A stretch of 64,000 bases of DNA. Origin: Symbiodinium natans (taxonomy: Eukaryota > Sar > Dinophyceae > Suessiales > Symbiodiniaceae). The stretch is taken from the NCBI GenBank assembly GCA_905221605.1, contig CAJNDS010000109.1, forward strand, positions 58,501 to 122,500, written 5' to 3'. Both the position numbers and the translations under genes were made by a program. Positions 62,965 to 64,000 of the stretch are shown piece by piece (the first letter of the stretch is position 1; each line of letters begins with the position of its first letter). The notes beneath the pieces were generated by a model. It was not told the DNA's origin and did not search any database. It saw only the letters and a program-made list of their open reading frames with translations.

Positions 62965-64000
62965 AATATACGTTGTATTCAATTTTTGCGTTTTGAACTA
63001 AATGTATTAACTCTTGATGTATTTTATCCGCCTAACATCATCACGGCCGCTGTGCGCAAGCAAGGCATTGTGTGGCTGCGCATTGCCGGGTGCGGCTGGA
63101 ACTTCAAAACTTCCTTAGCCCTACCCCAAACTAAACCCCCACATGTTTATATATGTGTATACATACACACACATACATACACATACATATACATATATAT
63201 ATATATACAAAAGCCCTAAACCCTTTTAACCCTAAACCCTAAACCCTGAGCCCTTGGGTGTGAGAGAAAGAGGGGCTGAGCTTTAGGCATCTACGTAGCG
63301 GCTCTAGGAGGAACCCTCAACTCGAAGCCTTCGACTTCTTACAATAAGCAGGGTTTAGGGTTTAGGGTTTAGGGTTTAGGGTTTCGGGTTTCGGGTTTAG
63401 GGACCGTTTGTTTAGGGAGCGGCTGGCTAGGAGTTTTTTTTTGCACGCCCAGACGGTCGTCGAATCCCAGAGTTACCCATGAATCGCTACAGGTCTCAAC
63501 CACTAAAGTTCTGGGTTGAGGAGAGAGTGGAGCTTAAACCCCTAAAACCTCCAATGAAGCCCTCAATCCATTTTGCCCGAAGGCCCTGGAGCCCCAAACT
63601 GGCTGGTTCTTAGTACTTATTAACCAATTATAACTGTACTTGTAACTCACTTGTGAGGTCCTGAAGTGTCCGAATATGGTTATAAGACAGTTAGAAGTAC
63701 AGATACCTAAACCCTAAACCCTAAACCCCAAACCCTAAACCCTAAACTCTAAACCCTAGACCCGTGAATAAGTACCATGAACCTCCAAGTACTGGCTGGT
63801 TCTTAGCAGGGAATGAGTCCGAAGCAGCCACGTAACAAGTTTAGGTCCGCCTTGGCTTCCAGAAGAACCTTCACAAGAGGCCCTAAACCCCTGACCCCTA
63901 AACCCTAAACCCTAAACCCTAAACCCTAAACCCTAAACCCCAAGCGAGTTGGTTCAGGGTTTCGAGCTTAGGCTCCTCCCCAATCGCCTCAACCACAAAG
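62965..64000. other. Repeat mosaic at the right end
   Basis: An AT-rich stretch with (CA)n and (TA)n near 63140-63212, telomere-type tracts, and at 63614-63790 an element of the GGTTCATGG family containing a CCCTAAA tract, flanked by direct repeats of ACTGGCTGGTTCTTAG (63598 and 63791). No gene recognised. Confidence 0.6.

Overview
The window looks like nuclear DNA of a dinoflagellate. Evidence: dozens of short interstitial tracts of the plant/alveolate telomere repeat (TTTAGGG/CCCTAAA) are scattered across almost all of it; recognisable genes are cut into many exons of about 35-90 bases; most modelled introns start with GC rather than GT (one probably with GA); and the proteins (an ubiquitin-like plus ankyrin-repeat protein, and a single-domain voltage-gated channel with C-terminal EF-hands) are families I associate with dinoflagellate genomes. 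The species cannot be named from the sequence.

Layout. 0-2.7 kb: inverted-repeat elements and a minus-strand Ubl/ankyrin gene. 3.5-20.1 kb: one minus-strand gene for a 6-TM voltage-gated cation channel; about 20 small exons spell S1 to S6, the pore and two EF-hands, with phase agreement at every resolved junction and one unresolved join between S2 and S3. 20.1-27.3 kb: repeat mosaic with orphan exon-like islands. 27.34-27.67 kb: a palindromic element. 27.7-33.45 kb: a block almost free of telomere-type repeats with longer open frames on both strands, two of them broken by frameshifts; function not recognised. 33.5-56.9 kb: repeat mosaic with small exon-like islands (two ankyrin-like), a copia retrotransposon remnant at 35.2 kb and an SH3-like frame at 48 kb. 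57.0-62.4 kb: a plus-strand Penelope-like retroelement with an N-terminal GIY-YIG endonuclease and a C-terminal reverse transcriptase, followed by tightly packed extra ORFs. 62.4-64 kb: repeat mosaic and the likely 3' end of a minus-strand gene.

The non-coding part is built from two things: telomere-type tracts, and at least nine families of about 85-165 base inverted-repeat elements (MITE- or introner-like). In several families some copies contain a telomere-type tract where related copies do not, so tracts appear to have been inserted into (or lost from) the elements. One element is exactly an intron of the ankyrin gene, flanked by a short duplication. The recognised cellular genes all lie on the minus strand, as expected for unidirectional dinoflagellate gene clusters; the retroelement lies on the plus strand.

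Limits: exon calls come from reading frames, splice dinucleotides, phase and remembered protein-family patterns. No alignment or transcript was available. Small islands described as exon-like may be chance open frames.
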